Notes: generated by a model not told the origin, from the letters alone. A DNA stretch of 64,000 bases from Mycobacterium shinjukuense (GCF_010730055.1 NZ_AP022575.1:3224001-3288000); one strand, 5' to 3'; positions 49,257 through 57,868 are shown, counted from the first letter of the stretch. Numbers and translations: made by a program.

Positions 49257-49508
49257 ATGAAGTCGATCTCCGTCGGTGAGCTGCGCCAGAACCCCGCTGC
49301 CATGATCGCCGACCTCGAAGGGGGCGAGCCATACGTGCTGACCCGCCACAACCATCGGATCGGAACGATCGTTCCTGCCGTCTCGTCGGCCACGCTCATT
49401 CCCCGGAAAGCCAGTGGGCCCGCACAGACTCGCACAATCGCCCGGCATGACCTCACCACGGCATCGACAATCGATGAGCTGCTCAACGAAGAAAAGGGCC
49501 CGTGGTGA
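49257..49508 (+). CDS. VapB/Phd-type antitoxin
   Basis: An 83-residue antitoxin. The N-terminal MKSISVGELRQNPAAMIADL and PYVLTRHNHRIGTIVP follow the Phd/YefM DNA-binding fold; the C-terminal half (TASTIDELLNEEKG) should wrap around the toxin. The stop overlaps the toxin start by a few bases. It probably represses its own promoter through the GTAGACAA repeats upstream. I do not recall a toxin-antitoxin pair next to groEL2 in H37Rv. Confidence 0.85.
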   Translation: MKSISVGELRQNPAAMIADLEGGEPYVLTRHNHRIGTIVPAVSSATLIPRKASGPAQTRTIARHDLTTASTIDELLNEEKGPW

Positions 49509-49903
49509 CGTACTACTATCTCGACAGCTCCGTCGCGGTACGCATCGTTCTGGGCCATTCGTCGTCAGCGGCCCAATGGTTCGACAGCACGACCGGGCGA
49601 GACGATGATCGCGTCGTTTCCTCGCGCATCCTCAGAACCGAGATCACTCGGGTCCTTCGGCGGGAGAGCTTGCCCGTCACCGTCCGCGACCAGGTTCTGG
49701 ACTACGTCGACACGATCCCGCTCGACCACGCCGTATTGCAGGAGGCGGAAGCAATCATCCCTCATATCCGCACACTCGACGCCATTCACCTCGCGTCGGC
49801 GTTGCGCTCCGGCCTCGAGGACCTCGCCGTCGTCACGCACGACACGACGATGAAGTCAGTGGCTGCGGCGATCGGGTTCCGGATCACCGATCCGGTGGGA
49901 TAA
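49502..49903 (+). CDS. VapC toxin, PIN-domain ribonuclease
   Basis: A 133-residue PIN-domain endoribonuclease that would cut RNA unless held by the antitoxin. The four acidic active-site residues are visible: Asp8 in YYLDSSVAVR, Glu47 in RILRTEITRV, Asp93 in RTLDAIHLASAL and Asp114 in VVTHDTTM. Translation could begin at either of two adjacent GTG codons (49502 or 49505), both overlapping the antitoxin stop. All catalytic residues are intact. Confidence 0.9.
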   Translation: MVTYYYLDSSVAVRIVLGHSSSAAQWFDSTTGRDDDRVVSSRILRTEITRVLRRESLPVTVRDQVLDYVDTIPLDHAVLQEAEAIIPHIRTLDAIHLASALRSGLEDLAVVTHDTTMKSVAAAIGFRITDPVG

Positions 49904-49920
49904 CGATTCCGCTCCACCGG

Positions 49921-50049
49921 AGGGCTGATCGCCTGGCTGCGCACCGCGAGGTCGACCGACATTCCAGCAAGCAGTCACACGACGAGCAGCTGCAATTGCG
50001 GCTCTGGCGGGTGTCCGAGGAGTTGACCGGCGTCGTCTGTCCGGTGTGA
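49921..50049 (+). pseudogene. 3' remnant of a short-chain dehydrogenase gene (Rv0439c-like)
   Basis: The plus-strand frame ending at TGA 50047-50049 reads ...SHDEQLQLRLWRVSEEL and TGVVCPV, the pattern at the C-terminus of retinol-dehydrogenase-like SDRs. There is no start and no Rossmann or YxxxK motif, because the VapC gene lies immediately upstream. In H37Rv the SDR gene Rv0439c sits directly before moeA2, so this is best read as its truncated 3' end. Confidence 0.5.
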
Positions 50050-50066
50050 TCGCGAGGCTGCACCCG

Positions 50067-50072
50067 CATAAT
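50067..50072 (+). promoter_or_regulatory. -10 box for moeA2
   Basis: CATAAT ends 6 nt before GTG 50079. It differs from TANNNT at the first base, so support is weaker. Confidence 0.35.
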
Positions 50073-50078
50073 GGCCGG

Positions 50079-51275
50079 GTGCGTTCCGTCCACGAACATC
50101 AGCGCGTCGTCGCACAGCTGATTCAGCCCCGCCCCGCGGTCAAGCTCCCGCTCACCGACGCGGCGGGGCTGGCGCTGGCCGACGACGTCGTCGCGGCGGT
50201 GCCATTACCGACGTTCGACAACTCCGCGATGGACGGCTACGCCGTGCTCGCCGACGACGTGGCGCAGGCATCGGGCGAGCGCCCGGTGTCGTTACCGGTC
50301 GCCGAGGACATCCCGGCCGGCCGCACCGACGACCTGACGCTGCAACCGGGCACCGCGCATCGGATCATGACCGGCGCCGCCGTGCCCGCCGGCGCGACGG
50401 CGGTGGTGCCGGTCGAGGCCACCGACGCGGGGTTGCATACCGTGACCATCCGAGTTTCCGCCAAACCCGGTCAGCATATCCGTCGCGCCGGCGAGGACGT
50501 CGGCGCGGGCATGACCGTGCTGCGGCGCGGGCAGCCCGTCACTCCCGCAACGCTTGGGCTGGCCGCGGCGTTGGGGCTGACCGAGCTGCCGGTGTTCCCG
50601 CGGCAGCGGGTGCTCGTCATGTCCACCGGAGCCGAGCTCGTCCAGCCCGGAAGGCCGCTGAAGTGGGGCCAGATCTACGAGTCCAACGCCGTGATGCTGG
50701 CCGCCGCGGTGCGCGAAGCCGGCGCCGATGTCGTCGAGGCGCCGATGACCGGCGACGACGTCGACGAGTTCCGCCGCGTGCTGAACGCCCATTCCGGTGC
50801 GGCCGACCTCATCATCACCACCGGTGGCGTCAGCGCCGGCGCCTACGAAGTTGTCAAGGAAGCCCTGCGCGACGGCTCGGTCGAATTCGTCAACGTCGCC
50901 ATGCAGCCCGGTAAACCCCAAGGGGCGGGAACCATCGACCGCACCCCGATTGTCGCCCTTCCGGGCAACCCGGTCAGCGCGCTGGTGTCATTCGAGGTGT
51001 TCATCCGGCCAGCACTGCGCACCGCGATGGGGCTGCCGCGGCCGCACCGCACGCACCGCAGCGCGGTACTGGCCGAAGGTTTGACGTCACCGCCGGGGAA
51101 GCGGCAGTTCCAGCGCGGCGTGTTCGACCCGGCTACCGGCTCGGTCACCGGCTATGGACCGCCGGCGTCGCACCATCTGCGCTGGCTGGCGTGGGCCAAC
51201 TGCCTGCTGGACATTCCCGAGGACGTCGTGGCGGTGCCCGCCGGAGCGCGGGTGGAAGTCTGGGATCTGACGTGA
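50079..51275 (+). CDS. moeA2: Molybdopterin molybdenumtransferase MoeA2
   Basis: Inserts molybdate into adenylylated molybdopterin to complete the molybdenum cofactor. The 398-residue protein has the domain order of MoeA: DNSAMDGYAV near residue 40, HRIMTGAAVPAGA, the MPT-binding TTGGVSAGAYEVVKEAL and PGNPVSALVSFEVF, and a C-terminal beta-barrel. GTG 50079 is used because homology begins there (RSVHEHQRVV). It is one of two mycobacterial MoeA-type genes. Confidence 0.93.
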   Translation: MRSVHEHQRVVAQLIQPRPAVKLPLTDAAGLALADDVVAAVPLPTFDNSAMDGYAVLADDVAQASGERPVSLPVAEDIPAGRTDDLTLQPGTAHRIMTGAAVPAGATAVVPVEATDAGLHTVTIRVSAKPGQHIRRAGEDVGAGMTVLRRGQPVTPATLGLAAALGLTELPVFPRQRVLVMSTGAELVQPGRPLKWGQIYESNAVMLAAAVREAGADVVEAPMTGDDVDEFRRVLNAHSGAADLIITTGGVSAGAYEVVKEALRDGSVEFVNVAMQPGKPQGAGTIDRTPIVALPGNPVSALVSFEVFIRPALRTAMGLPRPHRTHRSAVLAEGLTSPPGKRQFQRGVFDPATGSVTGYGPPASHHLRWLAWANCLLDIPEDVVAVPAGARVEVWDLT

Positions 51276-51347
51276 CCCAAGGGCTGGGCGTTCACCAAGC
51301 CGATACGGCCGGATTGGCGTGCGCCCACCCGCCGCCGCGGCGCTCCG

Positions 51348-51353
51348 TAAGAT
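51348..51353 (+). promoter_or_regulatory. -10 box for leaderless psd
   Basis: TAAGAT ends 6 nt before GTG 51360. Confidence 0.6.
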
Positions 51354-51359
51354 GGCCGC

Positions 51360-52082
51360 GTGGCACGACGCCCCCGCCCCTCCGGGCCGTCCTCTCCGGA
51401 CCAGACCCTCAGCCCGCAGCACCTACTAACGCTGGTGCGGTCCACGATTCCCCCGATTCACCCGGCCGGGCGCCCGTTCATCACCGCGGGCCTGGCTGTC
51501 GCCGCCGTCGGATACCGCTGCCGGTCGCTGCGCACGGCGGGCCTGCTGGCGGCGGGTGCCTGCGCGGGCTTCTTCCGCCACCCCCGGCGGGTACCGCCCG
51601 CCAGGCCGGGCGTCATCGTCGCGCCCGCCGACGGCGTGATCTGCGTCGTCGACACCGCGGCCCCGCCCGCCGAGCTGAGCATGGGTGCTGCTGCGCTGCC
51701 CCGCGTGAGCATCTTCCTGTCGATCTGGGATGCCCACGTGCAACGCGCCCCGGTCAGCGGGGAGGTGATCGCCGTGCAACACCGGCCGGGCCGCTTCGGG
51801 TCGGCGGATCTGGCCTCGGCGAGCACCGACAACGAGCGCACCAGCGTGCGCATCCGGACGACCGGCGGCGCCGAGGTGGTCGCCGTGCAGATCGCCGGGC
51901 TGGTGGCGCGCCGCATCGTGTGCGACGCCCACGTCGGGGACAAGCTATCGATCGGCGACAGCTACGGCCTGATCCGGTTCGGCTCGCGGTTGGACACCTA
52001 CCTGCCGCCGGGAGCGGAACCGCTGGTGCTGGTCGGCCAACGGGCACTCGCCGGCGAGACCGTGCTGGCTGAGCTGCCATGA
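51360..52082 (+). CDS. psd: Phosphatidylserine decarboxylase
   Basis: Membrane-associated enzyme that makes phosphatidylethanolamine from phosphatidylserine. The 240-residue proenzyme is processed at RFGS, the equivalent of the LGST site, where the serine becomes the pyruvoyl group of the alpha chain. VSIFLSIWDAHVQRAP and VCDAHVGDKLSIGD are family segments. The N-terminus has about 9 residues more than the H37Rv protein, around SPDQTLS. It overlaps pssA by 4 bp, so both enzymes of the pathway are cotranslated. Confidence 0.93.
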   Translation: MARRPRPSGPSSPDQTLSPQHLLTLVRSTIPPIHPAGRPFITAGLAVAAVGYRCRSLRTAGLLAAGACAGFFRHPRRVPPARPGVIVAPADGVICVVDTAAPPAELSMGAAALPRVSIFLSIWDAHVQRAPVSGEVIAVQHRPGRFGSADLASASTDNERTSVRIRTTGGAEVVAVQIAGLVARRIVCDAHVGDKLSIGDSYGLIRFGSRLDTYLPPGAEPLVLVGQRALAGETVLAELP

Positions 52083-52939
52083 TCAACAAGCCCCGCGGCC
52101 GGCGGGCGGTGAACCTGCAGATCCTGCCCAGCGCGATGACGGTGGTGTCCATCTGCGCGGGATTGACCTCGATCAAGTTTGCCCTCGAGCAAAAGCCGGT
52201 GACCGCGATGGCGCTGATCGTGGTGGCCGCCATCCTCGACGGACTGGACGGCCGGGTGGCCCGCATCCTGGACGCCCAGTCGCGGATGGGCGCCGAGATC
52301 GACTCGCTGGCCGACGCGGTGAACTTCGGGGTGACACCCGCGCTGGTGCTCTACGTGACGATGTTGTCGACATGGCCGGTCGGTTGGATGGTGGTGCTGC
52401 TGTACGCGGTGTGCGTGGTGCTGCGGTTGGCGCGGTACAACGCGCTGCAGGACGACGGCACCCAGCCCGCCTACGCCCGGGAATTCTTCGTCGGCATGCC
52501 CGCGCCGGCGGGCGCCGTCTCGATGATCGGGCTGCTGGCCCTCAAATTGCAGTTCGGCGAGGGCTGGTGGACCTCGGTGTGGTTCCTGTGCATCTGGGTG
52601 ACGGGGACGTCGATCCTCATGGTCAGCGCGATCCCGATGAAGAAGATCCACACCGTGTCGGTGCCGCCGAACCTGGCCGCTGCGCTGCTGGCGGTGCTGG
52701 CGATTTTCGCGGCGGCCGCGGTGCTGGCGCCCTACATCTTGATCTGGGTGATCATCATCGCCTACGTCTGCCATATCCCGTTCGCGGTGCGCAGCAAGCG
52801 CTGGCTGGCGCGACACCCCGAGGTGTGGGCCGACAAACCCAAGCAGCGGCGCGCCGCGCGGCGCGCGATCCGCCGGGCACACCCACACCGCCGGTCGATG
52901 GCGCGGCTGGGGCTGCGCAAGCCGGGCGGGCGGCCGTGA
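52079..52939 (+). CDS. pssA: CDP-diacylglycerol-serine O-phosphatidyltransferase
   Basis: Makes phosphatidylserine from CDP-diacylglycerol and serine, the substrate of Psd. The 286-residue membrane protein has the CDP-alcohol phosphotransferase motif LDGLDGRVARILDAQ...GAEIDSLAD (two parts, about residues 58-83) and about six to eight helices. The C-terminus is long and basic (KPKQRRAARRAIRRAHPHRR). It overlaps both psd and the AAA ATPase gene by 4 bp. Confidence 0.95.
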   Translation: MINKPRGRRAVNLQILPSAMTVVSICAGLTSIKFALEQKPVTAMALIVVAAILDGLDGRVARILDAQSRMGAEIDSLADAVNFGVTPALVLYVTMLSTWPVGWMVVLLYAVCVVLRLARYNALQDDGTQPAYAREFFVGMPAPAGAVSMIGLLALKLQFGEGWWTSVWFLCIWVTGTSILMVSAIPMKKIHTVSVPPNLAAALLAVLAIFAAAAVLAPYILIWVIIIAYVCHIPFAVRSKRWLARHPEVWADKPKQRRAARRAIRRAHPHRRSMARLGLRKPGGRP

Positions 52940-55116
52940 CCCACCCCGACCCGGCCCGCCAACTCACCCTCACCGCCCGGCTGAACACCTCGGCCGTCGA
53001 CTCGCGCCGCGGCGTCGTCCGGTTGCACCCCAGCGCCATCGCCGCCCTCGGCATCCGCGAGTGGGACGCGGTGTCGCTCACCGGGTCTCGCACCACGGCG
53101 GCGGTCGCGGGCATGGCGGCCCAGGACATCCCGGTCGGCACCGCGTTGCTGGACGACGTGACGCTGTCCAACGCCGGGCTGCGGGAGGGTAGCGCGGTGA
53201 TCGTCAGCGCGGTCACCGTCTACGGCGCACGCTCGGTGACGCTCAGCGGTTCGGTGCTGGCCACCCAGTCGCTGTCGCCGGCTACCCTGCGGCAGGCGCT
53301 GCTCGGCAAGGTCATGACGGTCGGTGACGCGGTGTCGCTGCTGCCCCGCGACCTGGGCCCCGGCACCTCGACATCGGCCGCCAGCCGCGCGTTGGCCTCC
53401 GCCGTCGGGATCAGCTGGACCTCCGAGCTTCTCACCGTCACCGGCGTCGACCCACCGGGACCGGTCAGTGTCCAGCCGAACTCGCTGGTCAGCTGGGGCG
53501 CCGGCATCTCCTGCCAGGCCCCGTCCGGGCCGGTCGGCGTGGCCAGCCCGGAGATTCAGGTCGAGGAGCTCAAGGGCGCCCAGCCGCAGGCCGCCAAGCT
53601 CACCGAATGGCTCAAGCTTGCCCTCGACGAGCCGCATCTGCTGAAGGCCTTGGGTGCGGGCACCAACCTGGGTGTGCTGGTGTCGGGTCCGGCCGGCGTG
53701 GGCAAGGTGACTTTGGTGCGCGCGGTGTGCGCCGGCCGCAGGCTGGTCGAGCTGGACGGGCCGGCGGTGGGCGCGCTGGCCGCCGACGACCGGCTCAAGA
53801 CCGTGACGTCGGCGGTGACGACGGTCCGCGGGTCAGGTCGGGAGGGCGGCGGGGTGCTGCTGATCACCGACGTCGACGCCTTGCTGCCGGAGTCCGCGGA
53901 GCCGGTGGCCGCGCTCATCCTCACCGAGCTGCGTCGGGCGGTGGCCACCGACGGCGTCGCGCTGATCGCCACCTCCGCGCGACCCGACCAGCTCGATTCC
54001 CGGCTGCGCGCGCCCGACCTGTGCGACCGGGAGCTCGGTCTGCCGCTGCCCGATGCCGCCACCCGCAAGGCGCTGCTGGAGGCGCTGCTGAAGCCGGTGC
54101 CCACCGGCGAGCTCAACTTCGACGAGATTGCCTCCCGCACACCGGGTTTCGTTGTTGCCGACCTGGCGGCGCTGATGCGCGAGGCGGCGCTGCGGGCCGC
54201 GTCGCGGGCCAGCGCGGACGGCCAACCGCCACGGCTCAGCCAGGACGACCTGCTCGGTGCGCTCTCGGTGATCCGGCCACTGTCCCGGACGGGCAGCGAG
54301 GAAGTCAACGTGGGCAGCGTCTCGCTCGACGATGTCGGTGACATGGCCGCGGCCAAACAGGCCTTGACCGAGACGTTGCTGTGGCCGCTACAGCACCCGG
54401 ACACCTTCGCCCGGTTGGGGGTGGACCCGCCACGCGGGGTGCTGCTGTACGGCCCGCCGGGCTGCGGCAAGACGTATGTGGTCCGCGCGCTGGCCAGCAC
54501 CGGGCAGCTCAGCGTGCACGCGGTCAAGGGCTCCGAGCTGATGGACAAGTGGGTGGGCAGCTCGGAAAAGGCGGTGCGTGAACTCTTTGGCAGGGCCCGC
54601 GATTCGGCGCCGTCGCTGGTGTTTCTCGACGAGGTGGACGCGCTGGCGCCGCGGCGCGGGCAGAGCTTCGACTCGGGGGTTTCCGATCGGGTGGTGGCCG
54701 CGCTGCTGACCGAGCTGGACGGCATCGACCCGCTGCGGGACGTGGTCGTCCTGGGCGCAACCAACCGGCCCGATCTGATCGACCCGGCGCTGCTGCGCCC
54801 GGGCCGGCTGGAACGGCTGGTGTTCGTCGAACCGCCCGACGCTGCGGCCCGCCGGGAAATCCTGCGCACCGCGGGCAGGTCCATCCCGCTGGCCGCCGAT
54901 GTGGATTTGGACGAGGTGGCGGCCGGCCTGGACGGTTACAGCGGTGCCGACTGTGTGGCGCTGCTGCGGGAGGCCGCCCTCGCCGCGATGCGCCGGTCGA
55001 TCGACGCCGCCGATGTCACCGCGGCCGACCTGGCTTCGGCGCGCGAAACCGTGCGCCCGTCGCTGGATCCGCTGCAGGTGCAGTCGCTGCGCGCGTTCGC
55101 CGCCAAGGTCTTGTGA
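52936..55116 (+). CDS. Double-AAA ATPase of Cdc48/VAT type (Rv0435c-like)
   Basis: A 726-residue ATPase with an N-terminal double-psi-barrel/Cdc48-like domain (about 1-180), AAA domain 1 (about 200-440) and AAA domain 2 (about 460-725). D1 has a Walker A GPAGVGKVTL but its Walker B reads LLITDVDALLP, lacking the catalytic Glu of DExx. D2 is canonical: LYGPPGCGKTYVV and LVFLDEVDALAPRRG with arginine fingers in NRPDLIDPALLRPGR. So only D2 is likely to hydrolyse ATP well. GTG 52936 overlaps the pssA stop. Substrate unknown, perhaps unfolding. Confidence 0.9.
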   Translation: MTHPDPARQLTLTARLNTSAVDSRRGVVRLHPSAIAALGIREWDAVSLTGSRTTAAVAGMAAQDIPVGTALLDDVTLSNAGLREGSAVIVSAVTVYGARSVTLSGSVLATQSLSPATLRQALLGKVMTVGDAVSLLPRDLGPGTSTSAASRALASAVGISWTSELLTVTGVDPPGPVSVQPNSLVSWGAGISCQAPSGPVGVASPEIQVEELKGAQPQAAKLTEWLKLALDEPHLLKALGAGTNLGVLVSGPAGVGKVTLVRAVCAGRRLVELDGPAVGALAADDRLKTVTSAVTTVRGSGREGGGVLLITDVDALLPESAEPVAALILTELRRAVATDGVALIATSARPDQLDSRLRAPDLCDRELGLPLPDAATRKALLEALLKPVPTGELNFDEIASRTPGFVVADLAALMREAALRAASRASADGQPPRLSQDDLLGALSVIRPLSRTGSEEVNVGSVSLDDVGDMAAAKQALTETLLWPLQHPDTFARLGVDPPRGVLLYGPPGCGKTYVVRALASTGQLSVHAVKGSELMDKWVGSSEKAVRELFGRARDSAPSLVFLDEVDALAPRRGQSFDSGVSDRVVAALLTELDGIDPLRDVVVLGATNRPDLIDPALLRPGRLERLVFVEPPDAAARREILRTAGRSIPLAADVDLDEVAAGLDGYSGADCVALLREAALAAMRRSIDAADVTAADLASARETVRPSLDPLQVQSLRAFAAKVL

Positions 55117-55134
55117 CCGTCCCCGCGCACCCGG

Positions 55135-55490
55135 TCAGGTCGGCAGCTGGAACTCCACCAGCGCGGTCACCGAGTCCAGCGCCTCGCTCAGGGCCGCCAG
55201 CCGAGTGGCCGCCGACGGCGCCGACAGCACGGCGTAGCGATCGGCGGGTCCCATGGGAATCCGCGACGCCAGCCCGTACAGGCGCTGCCCGGCGGTGCCG
55301 GCCGCCGACCCGCTGTTGCCCAGCACAGCGTCGCGGCCGGGCAACCGAGCGTGCCGGGCGGCCGCGACTCTCCCGAACAACGCCATCATGCGGTCTTCGA
55401 TGTCCCGGAACTGGGCAGCGACAGATCTTCGTTGGGCAGCAGCGTCGACTCAAGCGGGAACATGGCCAGCGCGGCGGGTTCGGCCGGCAT
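55135..55490 (-). pseudogene. Lon N-terminal-domain gene broken by an internal deletion (Rv0434-like)
   Basis: The minus strand from ATG 55490 encodes MPAEPAALAMFPLEST, then LLPNEDLSLP, the start of a Lon-substrate-binding-domain protein, but stops at 55386-55388 after 34 codons. Another frame then carries QFRDIEDRMMALFGR and a long C-terminal part ending VEFQLPT at 55135. In the intact H37Rv protein (about 217 residues) roughly 100 residues separate these two parts. So the gene has lost its middle and its frame. It starts 2 bp after the Rv0433-like gene stop. Confidence 0.7.
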
Positions 55491-55492
55491 GC

Positions 55493-56644
55493 CTAGCTGT
55501 CCAGCTCGGCAACCAGCGCGTCGACGACCGCGCGCAGGTCGCCGTCATGCTCCTCGGCGACCCGGCGCTGCCGCTGGTACGAGGCGCCGATTCGGGGGAT
55601 GTCGGACACCGCGGCCAGCTCCTCGGAGCAATCCAGCGACTTGGCGACCGGCTCCAGCCGAGTCAGCACGTCGTCGAGATCCTCGGTGACCAGTCGCTCG
55701 TTGCTGTCGGCGTCGAGGATGACGACCGCGTCCAAACCGTATCGGGCGGCGCGCCATTTGTTCTCTTGCACATGCCAGGGCGGCATCGTCGGCAGCGTCT
55801 CCCCGGCGTCCAGCCGCCGGTCCAGGTCGACCACCAGGCAATGCGTCAACGCGACCAGCGCGCCCAGCTCCCGCAGGTTGGAGACGCCGTCGCAGACCCG
55901 CACCTCGACGGTGCCCAGATGCGGTGATGGCCTTATGTCCCAACGGATTTCGTCCATGTGGTCAATGATGCCGGTTTTCTTCTGGTCGTAGACGAAACCT
56001 TCGAACTCCGCCCACGTCTGGAACTGGAACGGCAACCCGGCGGTGGGCAACTGCTGAAACATCATCGCCCGATTGCTGGCATATCCGGTGTCCTCACCGG
56101 CCCACCACGGCGACGACGCCGACAGCGCCAGCAGATGGGGGTAATAGTTGAGCATCGACGAGATGATCGGCATCACCTTGTTGGCCGACGAGATCCCGAC
56201 GTGCACATGCACGCCCCAGATCAGCATCTGCCGGCCCCACCACTGGGTGCGTTTGATCAGCTCGGCGTAACGCGGTGCGTCGGTCAGCTTTTGGGCCGAC
56301 CACTTCGCGAACGGGTGCGTCCCGGCGCAGAACAGCTCCATCCCGCGGGCCCGGACGATCTGGCGCGCGGACTCGAGGGTGTCGCGCAAATCCGCCATCG
56401 CTGCGGCGGTGCAGTCGCAGATACCGCTGACGATCTCGACGGTGTTGCGCAGCAACTCCTTGTGCACGCGTGGGTTTTCGCCGATCTCGGCGATCACCGC
56501 GGTGGCTTCGTTGCTCAGGTCGCGGGTCTGGGCATCGACGAGCGCGAACTCCCACTCGACGCCGACGGTCGGCCGGGGCGAGCGGGCGAAGTCGATGCGC
56601 GCGGCCGCCCGGTTAGCCGGCGTGCTAGCCGGAACCGATGACAC
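55493..56644 (-). CDS. Glutamate-cysteine ligase family 2 (GCS2/YbdK) enzyme (Rv0433-like)
   Basis: A 383-residue cytosolic ligase of the carboxylate-amine type. Features include PTVGVEWEFALVD near the N-terminus, GTHPFAKWS, MLIWGVHVHVGIS and the HLGTVEVRVCDGVSNLREL segment. Mycobacteria use mycothiol rather than glutathione, so its physiological substrate is unclear. The start is uncertain: GTG 56644 overlaps sodC by 20 bp, and an in-frame GTG 27 bp upstream also exists. It stops directly before the Rv0434-like pseudogene. Confidence 0.88.
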   Translation of the reverse strand: MSSVPASTPANRAAARIDFARSPRPTVGVEWEFALVDAQTRDLSNEATAVIAEIGENPRVHKELLRNTVEIVSGICDCTAAAMADLRDTLESARQIVRARGMELFCAGTHPFAKWSAQKLTDAPRYAELIKRTQWWGRQMLIWGVHVHVGISSANKVMPIISSMLNYYPHLLALSASSPWWAGEDTGYASNRAMMFQQLPTAGLPFQFQTWAEFEGFVYDQKKTGIIDHMDEIRWDIRPSPHLGTVEVRVCDGVSNLRELGALVALTHCLVVDLDRRLDAGETLPTMPPWHVQENKWRAARYGLDAVVILDADSNERLVTEDLDDVLTRLEPVAKSLDCSEELAAVSDIPRIGASYQRQRRVAEEHDGDLRAVVDALVAELDS

Positions 56645-57341
56645 CGCAGGCCACCCGCTTGCCGGCGTCACCGGTGGTCATCGTGATCTCGTCCGGACCC
56701 GGTGTGCCGTTGACCTGGGTGTAGCGATCCGGCGGGATGTTGGCGAAGTTGTCGGCGCCGGCATGAATGATGATCGCCGTCTTGGTACCGGCCAGCAGGT
56801 CGGCCATGGTGAATGCGTCCGTCGTGGTCACCAGCGTCGCCGAGCCGTCTGTGCGCACCTGCAGTGAGGTCAGGTCGCCGCTGGCGGGAGTGGCCCGGTG
56901 CCCGGGCACGTGGAAGTGGCCGCCGGCGGACAGGAAGTCGCCGGGCGCGCCGCCGGTCGGGGCAACGGAGTTGGGTTCGCACTTGCCCACCTCGTGCAGG
57001 TGCACCCCGTGGAAGCCGGGCGTGAGTTTTCCGGTGCCGGTGGTCGCGATCGTGATGGTGGCGAACCCGTTGGCGAATTCGAACTTGGCGGTCGCGACCT
57101 GGGTACCGTCGGGTGCCTTAAGGGTGGTCAGCAGGCTTTGCGCGGTGGGCGACGCCTCCTCGTGTTCCCCCGAGGTTCCCGACGGCGCAGGCGATCCGGT
57201 CCAGACCGACGGCGTGGTACCCGGTATCGTCGACGCGTGTTGGGGCGACGAGCACGCGGTGATCAGTGCGGCGCACGCAGCCAGCGACAGTGCCGAGGTG
57301 GCGACGGCTGCGACGGTGCGGGTATCGGCGGGCATAGGCAT
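56625..57341 (-). CDS. sodC: Cu,Zn-type superoxide dismutase lipoprotein SodC
   Basis: A periplasmic/membrane superoxide dismutase, 238 residues. Signal peptide with lipobox ITAC (Cys30), a Ser/Thr/Pro-rich linker, then a beta-barrel with copper ligands in GFHGVHLHEVGKCEP and AGGHFHVPGH. The second region differs from typical enzymes, consistent with mycobacterial SodC lacking bound zinc. Final ACGVIGSG is the conserved C-terminus. A -10 box TAGGCT 6 nt before the ATG at 57341 supports this start over an ATG two codons later. Confidence 0.95.
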   Translation of the reverse strand: MPMPADTRTVAAVATSALSLAACAALITACSSPQHASTIPGTTPSVWTGSPAPSGTSGEHEEASPTAQSLLTTLKAPDGTQVATAKFEFANGFATITIATTGTGKLTPGFHGVHLHEVGKCEPNSVAPTGGAPGDFLSAGGHFHVPGHRATPASGDLTSLQVRTDGSATLVTTTDAFTMADLLAGTKTAIIIHAGADNFANIPPDRYTQVNGTPGPDEITMTTGDAGKRVACGVIGSG

Positions 57342-57347
57342 AGCGAG

Positions 57348-57353
57348 AGCCTA
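57348..57353 (-). promoter_or_regulatory. -10 box for leaderless sodC
   Basis: Minus-strand TAGGCT (57353-57348), 6 nt before ATG 57341. Confidence 0.55.
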
Positions 57354-57397
57354 ACCTGGCGGCGCCGTGCGTCGAACCGACCGGTGCCGCAACCGGC

Positions 57398-57868
57398 TCA
57401 GCCGGTCACCACGACGATAACCCCGGGCGGCTGGTCCAACAGTGCCGAGATGCGGCGTTCGACCGGGGCGCCGAGTTTCTGGCCGATCGCATCGGCGGTG
57501 GCCTGCTCACCTTCGGCGTCGGAATAGTAGACCGTGGTGGCCGACACGTCCGCCAGCGAGAGGTTCCCCACTTCGGTGACCCGGAAACCGGCGGCCTTGA
57601 GTTGGTCGGCGGCGCGCCCGGCGACACCCTCTTTCCCGGAGATGTTGTAGACCCGCACCTCCGCCTGGGTGGCGGCGGGTTTGACGCTGGTCGAGGTCGG
57701 CGCCGTGGTGGTGGTTAGCGTGGACACCGTCGCGGAGTCCTCGTCGGACTGCCCCGACGAGCCCATCGCCTGCCAGCCGAGCAGCAAAAAAATGACACCG
57801 AGGAACAACAGCACCATCACCATGGCGCGCAGCGGAAGGCCCGAAGAGTCGGGGACACGCTCACTCAT
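57398..57868 (-). CDS. virR: LytR_C-domain membrane protein VirR
   Basis: A 156-residue protein: short cytosolic N-terminus, one transmembrane helix (about 14-34, AMVMVLLFLGVIFLLLGW), a Ser/Thr-rich linker and an extracytoplasmic LytR_C domain with VRVYNISGKEGVAGRAADQL. The H37Rv orthologue Rv0431 (VirR) controls membrane-vesicle release and wall remodelling, interacting with LCP enzymes. ATG 57868 is supported by TACAGT 7 nt upstream. It lies 56 bp upstream of sodC on the same strand. Confidence 0.92.
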   Translation of the reverse strand: MSERVPDSSGLPLRAMVMVLLFLGVIFLLLGWQAMGSSGQSDEDSATVSTLTTTTAPTSTSVKPAATQAEVRVYNISGKEGVAGRAADQLKAAGFRVTEVGNLSLADVSATTVYYSDAEGEQATADAIGQKLGAPVERRISALLDQPPGVIVVVTG

